From Adiantum capillus-veneris (lineage: Eukaryota > Streptophyta > Polypodiopsida > Polypodiales > Pteridaceae), in contig CM043961.1 of NCBI GenBank assembly GCA_014529385.2, positions 11,884,478-11,948,477 on the forward strand: a DNA stretch of 64,000 nucleotides, written 5' to 3'. Each line of letters begins with the position of its first letter. Within the stretch, counting starts at the first letter, position 1. The notes beneath the pieces are model-generated. The model had not been told where the DNA came from, did not search any database, and worked only from the letters and a program-made list of their open reading frames with translations. Below, piece by piece: positions 42,123-53,707 of this stretch. The position numbers and the translations under genes were made by a program.

Positions 42123-43605
42123 CCACAGTAGGGATCCAAAGGAGGGAAAATAGGGATCCAAAGGGGGGGCCATCTGCAAAAGAGCCATGTGCAACAATGG
42201 GCTAAAAAGACCCTAAGGTTCAGCCCATTAAGACTTCCAAAATGCTAAGGTTCCAAAATTCAAAGGTTGTGTCCAAAGGTCAACCCTAGGGGAAATTGGA
42301 TGCTTTGTGTGTGACCAAAAAAGTCTTGCATATCCCTACATAGGAGGGGGCGAGCCTAGCAAGTAGGGGATGAGAGAGAAAGTCACACACACACACAGGC
42401 TCCCTTTACACAAAGGGAATTAGGGACACATGTCAACTCCCTAGCCCAGATGCCCACAAGGTGTGCCCAATTGTTATTGGATGACCCTTGAAATGGACCA
42501 ATGAGAAATAGGCTAGAGTAAATTTAGCCTAATTAATTTTAAAACACTTAATAAAAAGAACCAATGATAATTAAGTCTCCTGGATGATTATTGGACAGCT
42601 CGTGAAGGGGTCCAATAGGAATTGAGCAGCCCAATGGGCTACTTAATTCCTATTGGTCAGAATGGTCAAAGGTCCAATGGGGATTTAATTCATTTAAACA
42701 AATTAAGTTCAATTGATTAAGCTCTCACAAAAGGGGAAAGGGGGACACATGTCAGAAGGCTATCACTTATGCTGCTTAATTGTGATTGACTAGCCCTGGG
42801 GAGGTCCAATGGGGAGCCTGCAAGAGCAAATAGCAAGAGGGCTCGCCCAAGAGAGAGAGGGGGCTGATTTTTGCATGGCATTATCACACACACACACACA
42901 CACACACAATCTCATGTGTCAAGAAAGAGAAGACTCTCTGTTCCCAAGCTTTAATGGAGAGCTCATCACCTACTCCAAGCTTGTGAGATAGAAGCCTACA
43001 TCCACACACTCTTGGCATGCGGATGCAAATCCAACCAAGAGCCAAGCTTCAATGCATGCTCATCTCCTCTACCATGCTAATTACTAAGCTAAGCTATGCT
43101 AATATGAGTGATTATGTGAGGAGATGTACATCTTTCTCATAAGATACTCCTTCTTCCTCTCAATCTACTCTCATACCCTGCTAGCTCTCACCATCTTCGA
43201 AGGTGTGTGAGGTCTTGGGTCTGAGAACGGGGATAATTAAAGTTGTGCTTGCTAAGTGTTTTGCTTAGTGCATGAAGCTTTCATCTTCATTGCACTAGCT
43301 AGTCTTGAAGGAACACAAAGAATTGTATTGTACAATGTCTCTCTTGATGGGAGAAACCATAATACAAAGCCTTTTGGAGGGGGGACCAGCTCCATGAAAA
43401 TCCGGTCCTCAACTGTTGTATATAGCTTAATTTCTCTCTCTTTTGAAAGTATTGTTGATGCTATCTAACTAGGTGTTATGCTTTTTGTTGCTCTCTCCAC
43501 CCAAGCACTCTTGTAATTCTCATTAGGAATCTATTCTAATGAAATTCCCACTATGTTCATGCTAATTTCCGCTACACACAAGTTATTAGGCCATTAAATG
43601 TTACA
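42123..43605 (+). repeat. 5' LTR of copy B (5'-truncated)
   Basis: 1483 bp, starting at CCACAGTAGGG, which corresponds to base 119 of the 3' LTR. Ends ATGTTACA. Spaced pairs ATTGG/CCAAT start at 42476/42498, 42590/42612 and 42652/42674, with a degenerate fourth (ATTGA) at 42785/42806. Confidence 0.93.
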
Positions 43606-43606
43606 T

Positions 43607-43620
43607 TGGTATCAGAGCAC
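43607..43620 (+). other. primer binding site (initiator tRNA-Met), copy B
   Basis: TGGTATCAGAGCAC, one base after the LTR end. Confidence 0.95.
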
Positions 43621-44022
43621 AAGGTTTCTCTTTTCTTGCTCAAGAAGGGAGGTCATCAAGCTAGCTATAAATGGTTGGTATTATTAATTTCCTATGAGTA
43701 AGTAGAATAGGGATTTTTCAGCCTTGCAGTGCGCCTGCCTTTGTGCAGTTAACGGGGCATCACCATCGAGAGCTATGGTCTTAATAGTGGAGTCCTCTGG
43801 GGCTTGCCTACTGCTTAACCACTATTGAGCTATTAGAAGCTTGACATGAGCCGGTGCTGTTTTGGTTTTGAACGACCCTCTCTTCTATTCCTTGCACTTA
43901 ATGGTATTCGAGCCGCGCGTACAGTAGCTTGAGTGCTTTTTCTAAAGGGGTAAAGAGGAGTAGCAACTAGGGCTTGAAGTGCCAAAGTAAACCTAAAAAG
44001 TTTACACCTAAAAGTTGTTAGA

Positions 44023-45650
44023 ATGCCTGACGATAGTAAAGAGAGTGAAATTAATGTTGATAACTTTGATTTTGCTCATGAGCAAGCTACTAATGATGCT
44101 TCAATGCTTGTTAACTATCTTGTTTCTAGGCTTCAACAAGCCATGGGCAATCCATCTCTCCAAAGTGAAGTGCAACGGCAGCTCCGTGCTCACGGGATTC
44201 TCCAAGCTCATCACCATGACGAGAGAACACCTAGGAAGCCTCCTTGTGAGACTACCAAAAGAGGTCTCTCTCCGATTCGGGAAGAAGAAGAGAATCCGTA
44301 CGAAGGGCTCAAGAATTTACTTCTTGATGATGCATCTCCTTCCCAACGGAGAACTCAAGAGCCTCCACCGAAGGAACGAGAAAGAAGTGAGTCTCCCACC
44401 ACCTCGGCGGAGATGGCTCCATGAAGATGGCGGGCTAAACGCTCTCCATCACCACCAAAGCAGAGAAGACCATCACACTCTTCTCCACGCCATAATTTAA
44501 AGAGGGATGATAAAAAGCAAGAGAAGAAAAAGGCGAGAAAGAGGACACCCTCTTCTCCATCTTCTTCATCCTCTTCCTCTTATGAAAGTGATGGTGAAGA
44601 CAACGAAGATCAAGACAAGAAAAAGGCGAGAAAGAGGTAACCTTTTCTTCACCTTCTTCAAATTCTTCACCTTCTGAAGAAAGTGATGGTGCAACCTTTG
44701 AACCATAAAAAATAAGAGGCCATAGGAAATCCTATGCCGCATGGAAGTGGTCGTCCAAGTTGAAGAAATTCAAAGAGGGAGGGAAGAGCATCTCTTTCCT
44801 TACCTATGATGGTACCTTTGGTGCTACGGACAAAGTCTTGGCCTTTATCCAACAGTTCGATGCGGCGTTTGGAGATGAGGGCTTCACGAAGTCCTCTAAG
44901 CTACACCATGTAGCTATGCACTTTCAAAAGTCCGCCAGGCAATGGTGGTCTAGCCTACAAGCCAACGATGAAGCTCCACGAACATGGAAAGCTTTAAGAG
45001 CTTCCATTATGAATCAATTTCTAGCCACCGATGCCAAAGACAAAGTACTCACCGAATGGCGAAGCCTAAAGCTCTCTCCCTATGAATCCATCCACAAATA
45101 TGTAGACAAGTTTTGGGACCTACAACTCAAGCCACTGTCTTCAAAAAGTTGGATTTTGGAGAGCAAAAGCAACAATTTTGTGCGGGCTTAACCGAAGAAA
45201 TGGCGGAGTATGTCAACTCCCAAAGGCCACGTACCATATCGGCGGTAATACACCATACTATGGTGGCCTCTCGAATCAATTTCCAAACGGGGGCTAAAAG
45301 AAATAATAAGCCCACGAAAATCAAGGGTTCCAACGAGCCTAAGGGGAAGGACAATGTCCAAAAGTCTCCTAAGGGCAACCCCAACAAAGCTCAAGAGAAG
45401 GGAGTTTACAAAGGTAAAAACAAACTCTCTCCTGAAGAGCTTGAGTGTTATCATAAGGATAACCGGTGTTTCAAGTGCGGCAAACAAGGGCATGCGTACC
45501 GCGCTTGTCCCCAAAAGAACAACCGTCAAGATCCTCCTAGGGCTTCCTTGGTTGAAATCCAAGATGAGGAGACTCACCAAACTCACCACAAAGGATCTCC
45601 TCTATGCCATGTTTGGGGAAAGGTAAGAGAACATGATGCTCTTATTCTCT
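44023..45650 (+). pseudogene. gag region of copy B
   Basis: Starts with the ATG at 44023 (MPDDSKESEINVDNFDFAHE). The first stretch ends at TGA 44422-44424, where copies A and C keep CGA (Arg), a CpG transition. A Ser/Lys/Arg-rich linker follows, then the capsid domain (44760-45110: FIQQFDAAFGDEGF, WWSSLQANDEAPRTWKALRA, EWRSLKLSPYE). A frameshift near 45113 moves into the nucleocapsid frame with an intact CX2CX4HX4C knuckle at 45467-45508. The N-terminal leader before capsid is rich in basic residues. Not translatable as one protein, but the breaks are few. Confidence 0.9.
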
Positions 45651-48600
45651 TTGACCCTGGTTCTACTCACAATTTTATATCTATAGAGTTGGCCACCAAG
45701 CTAGGCATACAAGCTTACGAGATGGGAGATGTCCTACCCGTAGACAGCGCCTTCAAGGGGCAAGAAGCTTCAGTCACTCCCTTAATCGGGAAATTGAGGC
45801 TTCATGTCCAAGGCTATGCGGACAAAGAGGACTTCTTTATCTCTCCTCTCAAACATGAGGATGTAATCCTAGGGGCACCATGGTTTGACCGCCTGGCTGC
45901 CGATGTTAAATTTCCAGAAAGGAGAATCTCCTTTAAGTTCAGGGAAAAAGACATGTATATAGATGCTAAGGAAATGCGTAACACTATCCCCATTGTACAT
46001 ACACCAGCTTTCAACAAGTCAATAAAGAGCTCTATTTCCATGTACATAATATTTGTTAAAGATTCTCAAAATGAACCTAATGCTTTAGCAAAAGAAAATA
46101 AAAGCAACCAAAAGGAATAAGAGTTATCCAATTTTCTCAAGGGGTTTCAAGATGTTTTTATTGACGACATCCCTTGTAAGCTACCTCCTAAACGAGGTAA
46201 TGATGACCATGCAATTGAACTTCTTCCAGGAAGTTCACCGCCTAACAAACCTCCTTATAGAGTTTCTCAAGCTCAACAAGAGGAGATTATGCGGCAAGTG
46301 CATGAGTTAGTTGAGAAGGGCATGGTTAGGCCTAGCTCGTCTCCATTTTGCTCAACTGTGCTATTAGTGCAAAAGAAAGACGGCACATATCGTATGTGTG
46401 TCGACTATAGAGCACTAAATAGGATCACTATCAAAAATAGGTTTCCCGTTCCACGGGTAGAAGACCTATTTGATAAGCTACAAGGATCGACCTACTTCAG
46501 TAGGATTGACCTAAAAAGTAGCTATCATCAAATAAGGATAGTTGATCAAGACATTGTAAAGATCGCATTTCGCACCACATTTGGTCTTTTGAATACATTG
46601 TCATGCCTTTTGGCTTCACCAATGCACCAGCCACATTTAACCGCTTGATGGAGAAGCTGTTCAAACCTTCACTGGAGTGTTCTTTGATGATATTATCATC
46701 TACTCTAATTCATTAGACGAACACAAGCAACACCTCCAGGTAATATTTCAAGTTTTAAGAGAGAATAAACTTTATGGTAATCGAAAGAAAAGTGAATTTT
46801 TCTTGCAAGAGATTCAGTATTTAGATCACATTATCTCTCAAGATGGCATCCAAATGGATCCATCAAAGTTAGAGGTAATAAAAGGATGGCCTAAACCAAG
46901 GAATCTTCATGAACTAAGAAGCTTTATAGGTATGTGTGCATACTATAGATGCTTCATAGAGAAGTTCTCACAAATTACGGGACCATTACATGACCTAACA
47001 AAGAAAAGCGTTAGGTATACATGGTCTGCTAAGGAAAACAATGCTTTCGAAAAGCTTAAAGAAAAGCTTATCTCTCAAACTGTGCTTACACTACCGGATC
47101 TCTCAAAACCATTTGAGGTCCAATGTGATGCTTGTGGTGATTTCCTTGGAGATGTTTTGCTCCAAGAAGGGCACGCCATAGGCTACAAGAGTCGAAGGCT
47201 CGACCCTGTTGAGCAAGCTCTAGGCATATACGAAAAGGAACTCCTTGCAGTTCTACATGCCTTAGACTCATGGAAGCACTATTTATTGGGGACTCCTTTC
47301 ATTCTACGAACGGATCACCAAAGTCTTAAGTACTTCATGACGCAGACCAATCTCTCCGACAAACAAATGAGGTGGGAAAATTTCCTTTCGCAATTTCATT
47401 TTCATATTGCTCACATTGCTGGCAAGCATAATCAAGTAGCTGATGCACTCTCAAGATGGCCGAGAGTGAATGCGGTTTCCATAGCAACTCACAATGATCT
47501 ATCTTTAATGATAGATGAGTACGCTATTGATCCCGATTTTAGAGATGTGATTTCAGCCCTTGCATTAGGGAAGAAAGAAGAACCATTTAATTTACAAGAT
47601 GGTTATCTTCTCTATGGCAATAGACTATGCGTTACTAACTCACTACGTGAGAAAGTAATGTATGAATCTCATGCTCCACCGTATGCGGGGCATAGAGGGA
47701 TTCAGTCTACCTTAAAGGGATTTGAAACATATTTCTATTGGCCTACCATGAAAGTGAACATACAAGAGTATGTTTCTAAATGTGTGGTATGCCAAAAGAC
47801 AAAATTTGATAGAGGGAAGCAACTTGGATTTCTTCAACCCTTGCCAATCCCTAATTCACCATGGGAGAGCATATCCATGGATTTTATCTTTGGATTGCCT
47901 AAGTCTATCCATGGAAATACGGGAATATGGACGATAGTAGATAGGTTCAGTAAACAAGCTCATTTTATACCTGTCAAAAAGACTATCAAAGCCCATCAAA
48001 TGGCAACCCTCTTCATTTCACAAATTTTCAAGTACCATGGCTTGCCAATGTCCATAGTTTCGGATAGAGATCCTAGAATGACCAGTAATTTCTGAAAGGG
48101 TCTCTTTGAGAATTAAGGGACAAGGCTAAACTTCTCTTCGTCCTATCATCCACAAACGGATGGCCAAAGTGAAATAGCTAACCTAACCATTCTTGATCTA
48201 CTAAAAGCCTATGTAACGGAAGTAGATCAAAGATCCCAATGGGAGAAATACTTACCCTTAGTGGAGTATGCTTACAATAACACTGTACATACTTCCACGG
48301 GAAAAGCACCTTTCGAGGTAATTGAGGGAAGATCAAAAAGTCCCTTGCTACTTAAGGTACATGGGAAGATCTTCGCTACAGATGAGTATAGCCGAGACCT
48401 ACAAGAATCTTTCCAAAAGATTAAGGATGCTATCTCTATCTCACAGCAAAGGCCAAAGGCTGTTGCTGACAAGCACAGAAGAGCCCAAGCCTTTAAACAA
48501 AATGATTAGGTCTTATTAAAGTTTCCCAAGGCTTGATTAAGGCACACGACGCGCAAGAATCCTACGGGCCACCAAAAGTGCTATGCTAAACTAGCAAAAA

Positions 48601-48959
48601 GGTACTATGGTCCCTTCCAGATTCTTAGGCCAATCAATGAGATGGCCTATCAACTCAAGTTGCCCAATCATTGTCTCATACACAATGCTTTCCATGTGAG
48701 CCTATTGTAGCCTTACAAAGGAGAGCCACCTCAAGAACCAACTATTGAAGACCCACCAGAGATCGAGGACCAAGAAGAGGTGATGCAGCCCGAGTCCATT
48801 CTCCGACATGAAGACAAGGTACTAAGAGGCGGTAAGACTATCCGACGATATCTTATTAAGTTTAAGAATTATCCTTTTGAATATGCTAGATGGATGCAAG
48901 GCATACAATTAAAGGATAACCTAAACCTTGTCAATGCTTACAATGCTTCCCAAGAGTAA
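45651..48959 (+). pseudogene. pol region of copy B: protease, RT, RNase H, integrase, chromodomain
   Basis: The protease motif DPGSTHNF has its Asp at 45653-45655. A TAA at 46118-46120 replaces the TTA codon of copy C. RT shows VDYRALN, RIDLKSSY and FFDDIII (46680). A one-base deletion near 46588 shifts frame, and a short deletion precedes 46680. RNase H and the integrase zinc part (CVVC) follow. The integrase core shows SMDFIFG and SDRDPRM, then TGA at 48093-48095 in place of Trp, and a second stop (TAA) seven codons on. The rest (QTDGQSEI, FHVSLL, chromodomain-like RGGKTIRRYLIKFKNYPFE) reads in pieces to TAA 48957-48959. Confidence 0.92.
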
Positions 48960-49314
48960 GCAAATGTACAAAATGTTAAAAATGAACAATGTTTTTGTCT
49001 TATAAGACTCTCTTTTTCTTTATTGTGCACAAAAATGAAGTATTATGCATGCTTAGATCAAGTTTGCGGAGACGATGTCTCCTAAACACCAAGTAGAGCT
49101 TGTCACTCTACTATGGAAGATTGATAGGACTAATGTGCAGACATGCTTGCGGTAGCCTCATGCTCTCAAGCGCCAAATGGACTAGTCATCCATTGTGGAA
49201 TGTTGTCGTAGGGTAACTTAGGGATCCTCTACCCGCTAAGAAAAGGACTCATGAATATGCTTTATCTTCTCTACACCATAGTCAAGGACGACTATGATTT
49301 CAAGAGAGAGGTAA

Positions 49315-50908
49315 TGCCATAATAATCAATATCTAATTCTCCTAAATGATTTTCTCATCTTAAACAGATCATTTAATGTGGGGAAGTGCTAGGGGAGAAA
49401 AAGCTAGAATATTGGTTAAGCTAGCAGACCGGCCACAGTAGGGATCCAAAGGAGGGAAAATAGGGATCCAAAGGGGGGGGCCATCTGCAAAAGAGCCATG
49501 TGCAACAATGGGCTAAAAAGACCCTAAGGTTAAGCCCATTAAGACTTCCAAAATGCTAAGGTTCCAAAATTCAAAGGTTGTGTCCAAAGGTCAACCCTAG
49601 GGAAAATTGGATGCTTTGTGTGTGACCAAAAAGTCTTGCATATCCCTACATAGGAGGGGGCGAGCCTAGCAAGTAGGGGATGAGAGAGAAAGTCACACAC
49701 ACACACACACACAGGCTCCCTTTACACAAAGGGAATTAGGGACACATGTCAGCTCCCTAGCCCAGATGCCCACAAGGTGTGCCCAATTGGTATTGGATGA
49801 CCCTTGAAGTGGACCAATGAGAAATAGGCTAGAGTAAATTTAGCCTAATTAATTTTAAAACACTTAATAAAAAGAACCAATGATAATTAAGTCTCCTAGA
49901 TGATTATTGGACAGCCCATGAAGGGGTCCAATAGGAATTGAGCAGCCCAATGGGCTACTTAATTCCTATTGGTCAGAATGGGGAAAGGTCCAATGGGGAT
50001 TTAATTCATTTAAATAAATTAAGTTTAATTGATTAAGCTCTCACAAAAGGGAAAAGGGGGACACATGTCAGAAGGCTATCACTTATGCTGCTTAATTGTG
50101 ATAGGCTAGCCCTGGGGAGGTCCAATGGGGAGCCTGCAAGAGCAAATAGCAAGAGGGCTCGCCCAAGAGAGAGAGGGGGCTGATTTTTGCAAGGCATTAT
50201 CACACACACACACAATCTCATGTGTCAAGAAAGAGAAGACTATCTCTTCCCAAGCTTTAATGGAGAGCTCATCACCTACTCCAAGCTTGTGAGATAGAAG
50301 CCTACATCAACACACTCTTGGCATGTGGATGCAAATCCACCCAAGAGCCAAGCTTCAATGCATGCTACTCTCCTCTACCATGCTAATTACTAAGCTAAGC
50401 TATGCTAATATGAGTGATTATGTGAGGAGATGTACATCTTTCTCGTAAGATACTCCTTCCTCTCAATCTACTCTCATACCCTGCTAGCTCTCACCATCTT
50501 CGAAGGTGTGTGAGGTCTTGGGTCTGAGAACGGGGATAATTAAAGTTGTGTTTGCTAAGTGTTTTGCTTAGTGCATGAAGCTTTCATCTTCATTGCACTA
50601 GCTAGTCTTGAAGGAACACAAAGAATTGTATTGTACAATGTATCTCTTGATGGGGGAAACCATAATACAAAGCCTTTTGGATGGGGGACCGGCTCCATGC
50701 AAATCCGGTCCTCAACTGTTGTCAATAGCTTAATTTCTCTCTCTTTTGAAAGTATTGTTGATGCTATCTAACTAGGTGTTATGCTTTTTGTTGCTCTCTC
50801 CACCCAAGCACTCTTGTAATTCTCATTAGGAATCTATTCTAATGAAATTCCCACTATGTTCATGCTAATTTCCGCTACACACAAGTTATTAGTCCATTAA
50901 ATGTTACA
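49315..50908 (+). repeat. 3' LTR of copy B
   Basis: 1594 bp, TGCCATAATAATC...ATGTTACA, full length. Closely similar to the 5' LTR apart from small CA-repeat length changes and scattered substitutions. Confidence 0.94.
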
Positions 50909-50914
50909 TCCTTA

Positions 50915-51714
50915 ATCTTTTCAATGATTGGGTTGTTGGATATAGATATGAGACTCAAAAAGGGTTTTCGATTGAGTGAATATACAGCCATGTTTTCTTT
51001 TCCAGGATGATAGGTAATGTCAAGGTCAAATTCTTGCAAAAATTCTACCCATCGCCTTTGTTACATGTACAAGGTTTCTTGGGTGAAAATACACTTTAAG
51101 CTCTTATGGTCGGTTATAAGTCGAAACTTCCTTCCCAATAAGTAGTGTCTCCATAGCTTCAGAGTGTGAATGACTGCCAATAGTTCGAGGTCATGGGTGG
51201 GGCAGTTCTTCTCATGAATCTTAAGCTTACACGAGGTGAAAGCTATTGGTTTGCCTTCTTGAACTAATACCCCTCCAACTGCTATTCCACTAGCATCAGT
51301 GATCACTTGAAAGGCCTTGTTGAAATTTGGTAGCTTTAGAAACGATGTTATAGTCACATATTGCTTAAGTTGGTCAAATCTTTCTTGGTGTAGTGGTTCC
51401 CAGCTTATCTTCACTCTTTTCTTCAGAAGATCGGTCAAGGGTGAAGAAATCACTGCATAATCCTTTATAAAGATTATATACCAACCTGTGATTCCCAAGA
51501 ATCCTCTAAGCTCACTTGCATTTGATGGCTGAGGCGATTCAACAATATATTGAACTTTAGCAGGTTCCACTGAGATTCCTTCATGTGAAACAATAGATCC
51601 CAAATCCTCAATCCTTGCAGTGAAAAATGAACGCTTGCTCATCTTTGCATATAGCTTGTGTTCTCGAAGAATATCCAACACCTTTCTCAGGTGGTCTTCA
51701 TGTTCTACTGTCAT
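50915..51714 (-). pseudogene. RT C-terminal part and RNase H of the gypsy fragment
   Basis: From 51714 the frame reads HEDHLRKVLDILREHKLYAK, then ELRGFLGITGWY and LTDLLKK (connection), and the RNase H part ITDASGIAVGGVLVQ, HDLELLAVIHTLKLWRHYL and LITDHKSLK. After a stop at about 51063 it continues QRRWVEFLQEFDLDI and YHPGKEN toward 50930. The RT palm with its catalytic Asp-Asp is missing: the sequence before 51714 joins directly to protease sequence near 51750, a deletion of roughly 1 kb by comparison with normal gypsy layout. Confidence 0.85.
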
Positions 51715-51742
51715 GGGTTTTTAGCTTGTTTTTTATTCAAAT

Positions 51743-52811
51743 TCAACTTTTGCAAGCATTTTGGAGATAGAAAAGAATGAGTACTACCTCAATTGATGAG
51801 GAGGTTAAAAGGTTTACCTTGATGGGTGTCTGGTGTTTGAATAACAGCGAATTATCTTTGAGCTCCAAGGTTTTCAATAGCTGCATAATTCTTGCTCTTT
51901 CTTCTTCTTCACCAAGGGTAGGCTCTCCTATGACTGCATGGGCATGGGCATTCCTACCTTGACCTCTTCCAAAGGCTCTGGCTGCTCTTCCTCTACCTCG
52001 TCCATTGTTATGTCCAAAAGGGCGGTGTCTTTGATCTACTTCAGTTGTTGCTACTGCTCTAATAGTCAAACGTGGACATCTATTCCGATAATGTCCCAAC
52101 TCTCCACATTCAAAACATCAAACATCCAGGAGTAAAGGATTTTGAGTATTAGCAGCATAAGCTCTTTATGGTTGTCCATTATTATTGGGAAGACTTATTG
52201 GTCGTCTGACACCATTAAAACTTTGATTTTGTTCGGCTCCCCTTCTAATCCCTTGCTCCTTCATTAAGGGTTTAACTCGTAGAGTAAAGCATCTTGCACA
52301 GTAGTAGGTTTCATGGATTCTAATCATGAGCTGATTGGTTCTCTTAAACCTTGATAAAAATGGGCTACCTGCTCCTCTATGGTCATTGGCGGAGCATAAC
52401 ACCTAAGCCTTACAAACTTTGAGTAGTACTCTTCCAAGGATAAGCTGAATTGTTTCAAGCTAAAGAGCTCATTCATCTTGAATGCCTCATGGGCAGAGGT
52501 AAATATCTTTCCTTTACTGCTTATTTAATCTCCCTCCAACTCTCGGAGTTCTCCAATACTCCCATGTCTCGGCAATGTTGTTTCCACCATAACTTTGCTT
52601 CACCGGAGAGGTGAAACATCCCTAGCATCGCTTGATTTGCAAGTGCGGTCTTTGCAGCCAAGAAGTAATCATCCATAGCTTCGATCCATACTTCTGCATC
52701 CTTCTCAATATCAGCACCCTCTCCTTTAAAATAAGGTGGTTGTATTTGTTTGAGCAATAACTTCTTCTCATGAATCTCCGTATAGATAGCATCGTTCTGA
52801 GGGTTTTCCAT
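51743..52811 (-). pseudogene. gag and protease start of the gypsy fragment
   Basis: Starts with the ATG at 52809-52811 (MENPQNDAIYTEIHEKK). The capsid motif PPYFKGEGADIEKDAEVWIE and LSGEAKLWWKQH are typical of plant gypsy gag. The frame closes at about 52521 and continues in pieces. A zinc knuckle CFECGELGHYRNRC lies at about 52070-52112. A Gly/Arg-rich tract follows, then a degraded protease beginning near 51790. Confidence 0.85.
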
Positions 52812-52815
52812 TGTA

Positions 52816-53707
52816 GGAGTGATTTGAGGGTTCTTTTGAGTGTACGCATATATTAACGTTAATATTCATATTAACTCAAAAAACTAAGGAATTTTTTTGG
52901 CTTAGACTTATCCAGTGTACTAAAAGTTCAACCACATGACTTTACCAATTATGACTTACCCAATCCGTTTAAAACTTAACCATATGAATTAACCAGTCAC
53001 CACTTATTCAATCTACTAAGACTCAATCAAATGACTTAAACAGTCATACATCTCTTTTGAAGCAAAACATTACTATTCATTAATTCATCAAAAAGCCATA
53101 TAAGGGTCTACAAAAGATCTCTCCATGAGAATATATAGAAGAGGTTTCAACCATAGCTGTAATACACATCTGTTGACATGTCGTAAAACTTTCGCGGTTG
53201 ATGACATGGATCTAAGAAGCAAAACACAAGAGGAATCTTGGGCTAGCCAATGAAAACTCTTTCCTTGAAGTTCAGTCAAGTGTGATTGTCGATAACAAGT
53301 CAATTGGCAGGGATAACTGATGTCACTTTGTCATAAGCCCATAGATTACAAATTGTGACTGCATCAGGGGCCATGATAGTCAATGGTGCTTTATAAAATT
53401 GAAAGTGTGAAACCAACTTCAAGTCTTCAGTTCACTTGATTCGATGTAGGTCAATCTCCAAGTGTTCAATGTGACGTGCTCAGATAGCAAAGGTTGTCCC
53501 ACGAACCCAAGGACTTGTATATAACCATGTATTTGGTGGGTCAAAATTGATGTGAGGTGCAAAAACCTTGTCAATAATGTGGAACATATTGTCTCGAAAT
53601 TTGAATATTGGTGATTGGCAAGCAGTGTGATATATTACCTTAAAGATAGTTAAATAGTTGGTGTCCATAAATTTGTGCTACAAAACAGATAGGATAACAA
53701 TGTCAAG
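52816..53707. other. spacer with a 48-bp tandem repeat
   Basis: Three degenerate 47-48 bp units at 52906-53048 (starting ACTTATCCAG, ACTTACCCAA, ACTTATTCAA). The remainder shows no gene or recognisable element. Confidence 0.65.

Larger units (their letters stand above)
42123..50908 (+). mobile_element. Ty3/gypsy chromovirus copy B
   Basis: Plus strand. 5' LTR 42123-43605 (missing its first 118 bp), internal 43606-49314, 3' LTR 49315-50908. The primer binding site is TGGTATCAGAGCAC. The polypurine-like AAGAGAGAGG ends three bases before the 3' LTR. The coding frame is broken by a few recent-looking changes and is the best preserved of the three copies. The right end abuts a different gypsy fragment (50909-52815), so copy B probably inserted into it; the left end is truncated, so the target duplication is untestable. 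Confidence 0.95.
50909..52815 (-). mobile_element. older Ty3/gypsy fragment, different family, internally deleted
   Basis: Minus-strand remnant between copy B and the spacer before copy C. It retains gag with zinc knuckle, the start of protease, then RT thumb and RNase H. No LTR of its own is visible. Its left end is cut exactly at the copy B LTR. The reading differs from copies A-C throughout, so it is a distinct gypsy lineage. Confidence 0.85.

Noticed and set aside
43256-43468. 70-codon frame in copy B's 5' LTR, repeated at 50559-50771
   Set aside because: It recurs only because the LTR recurs. It overlaps LTR control sequence and has no protein resemblance.
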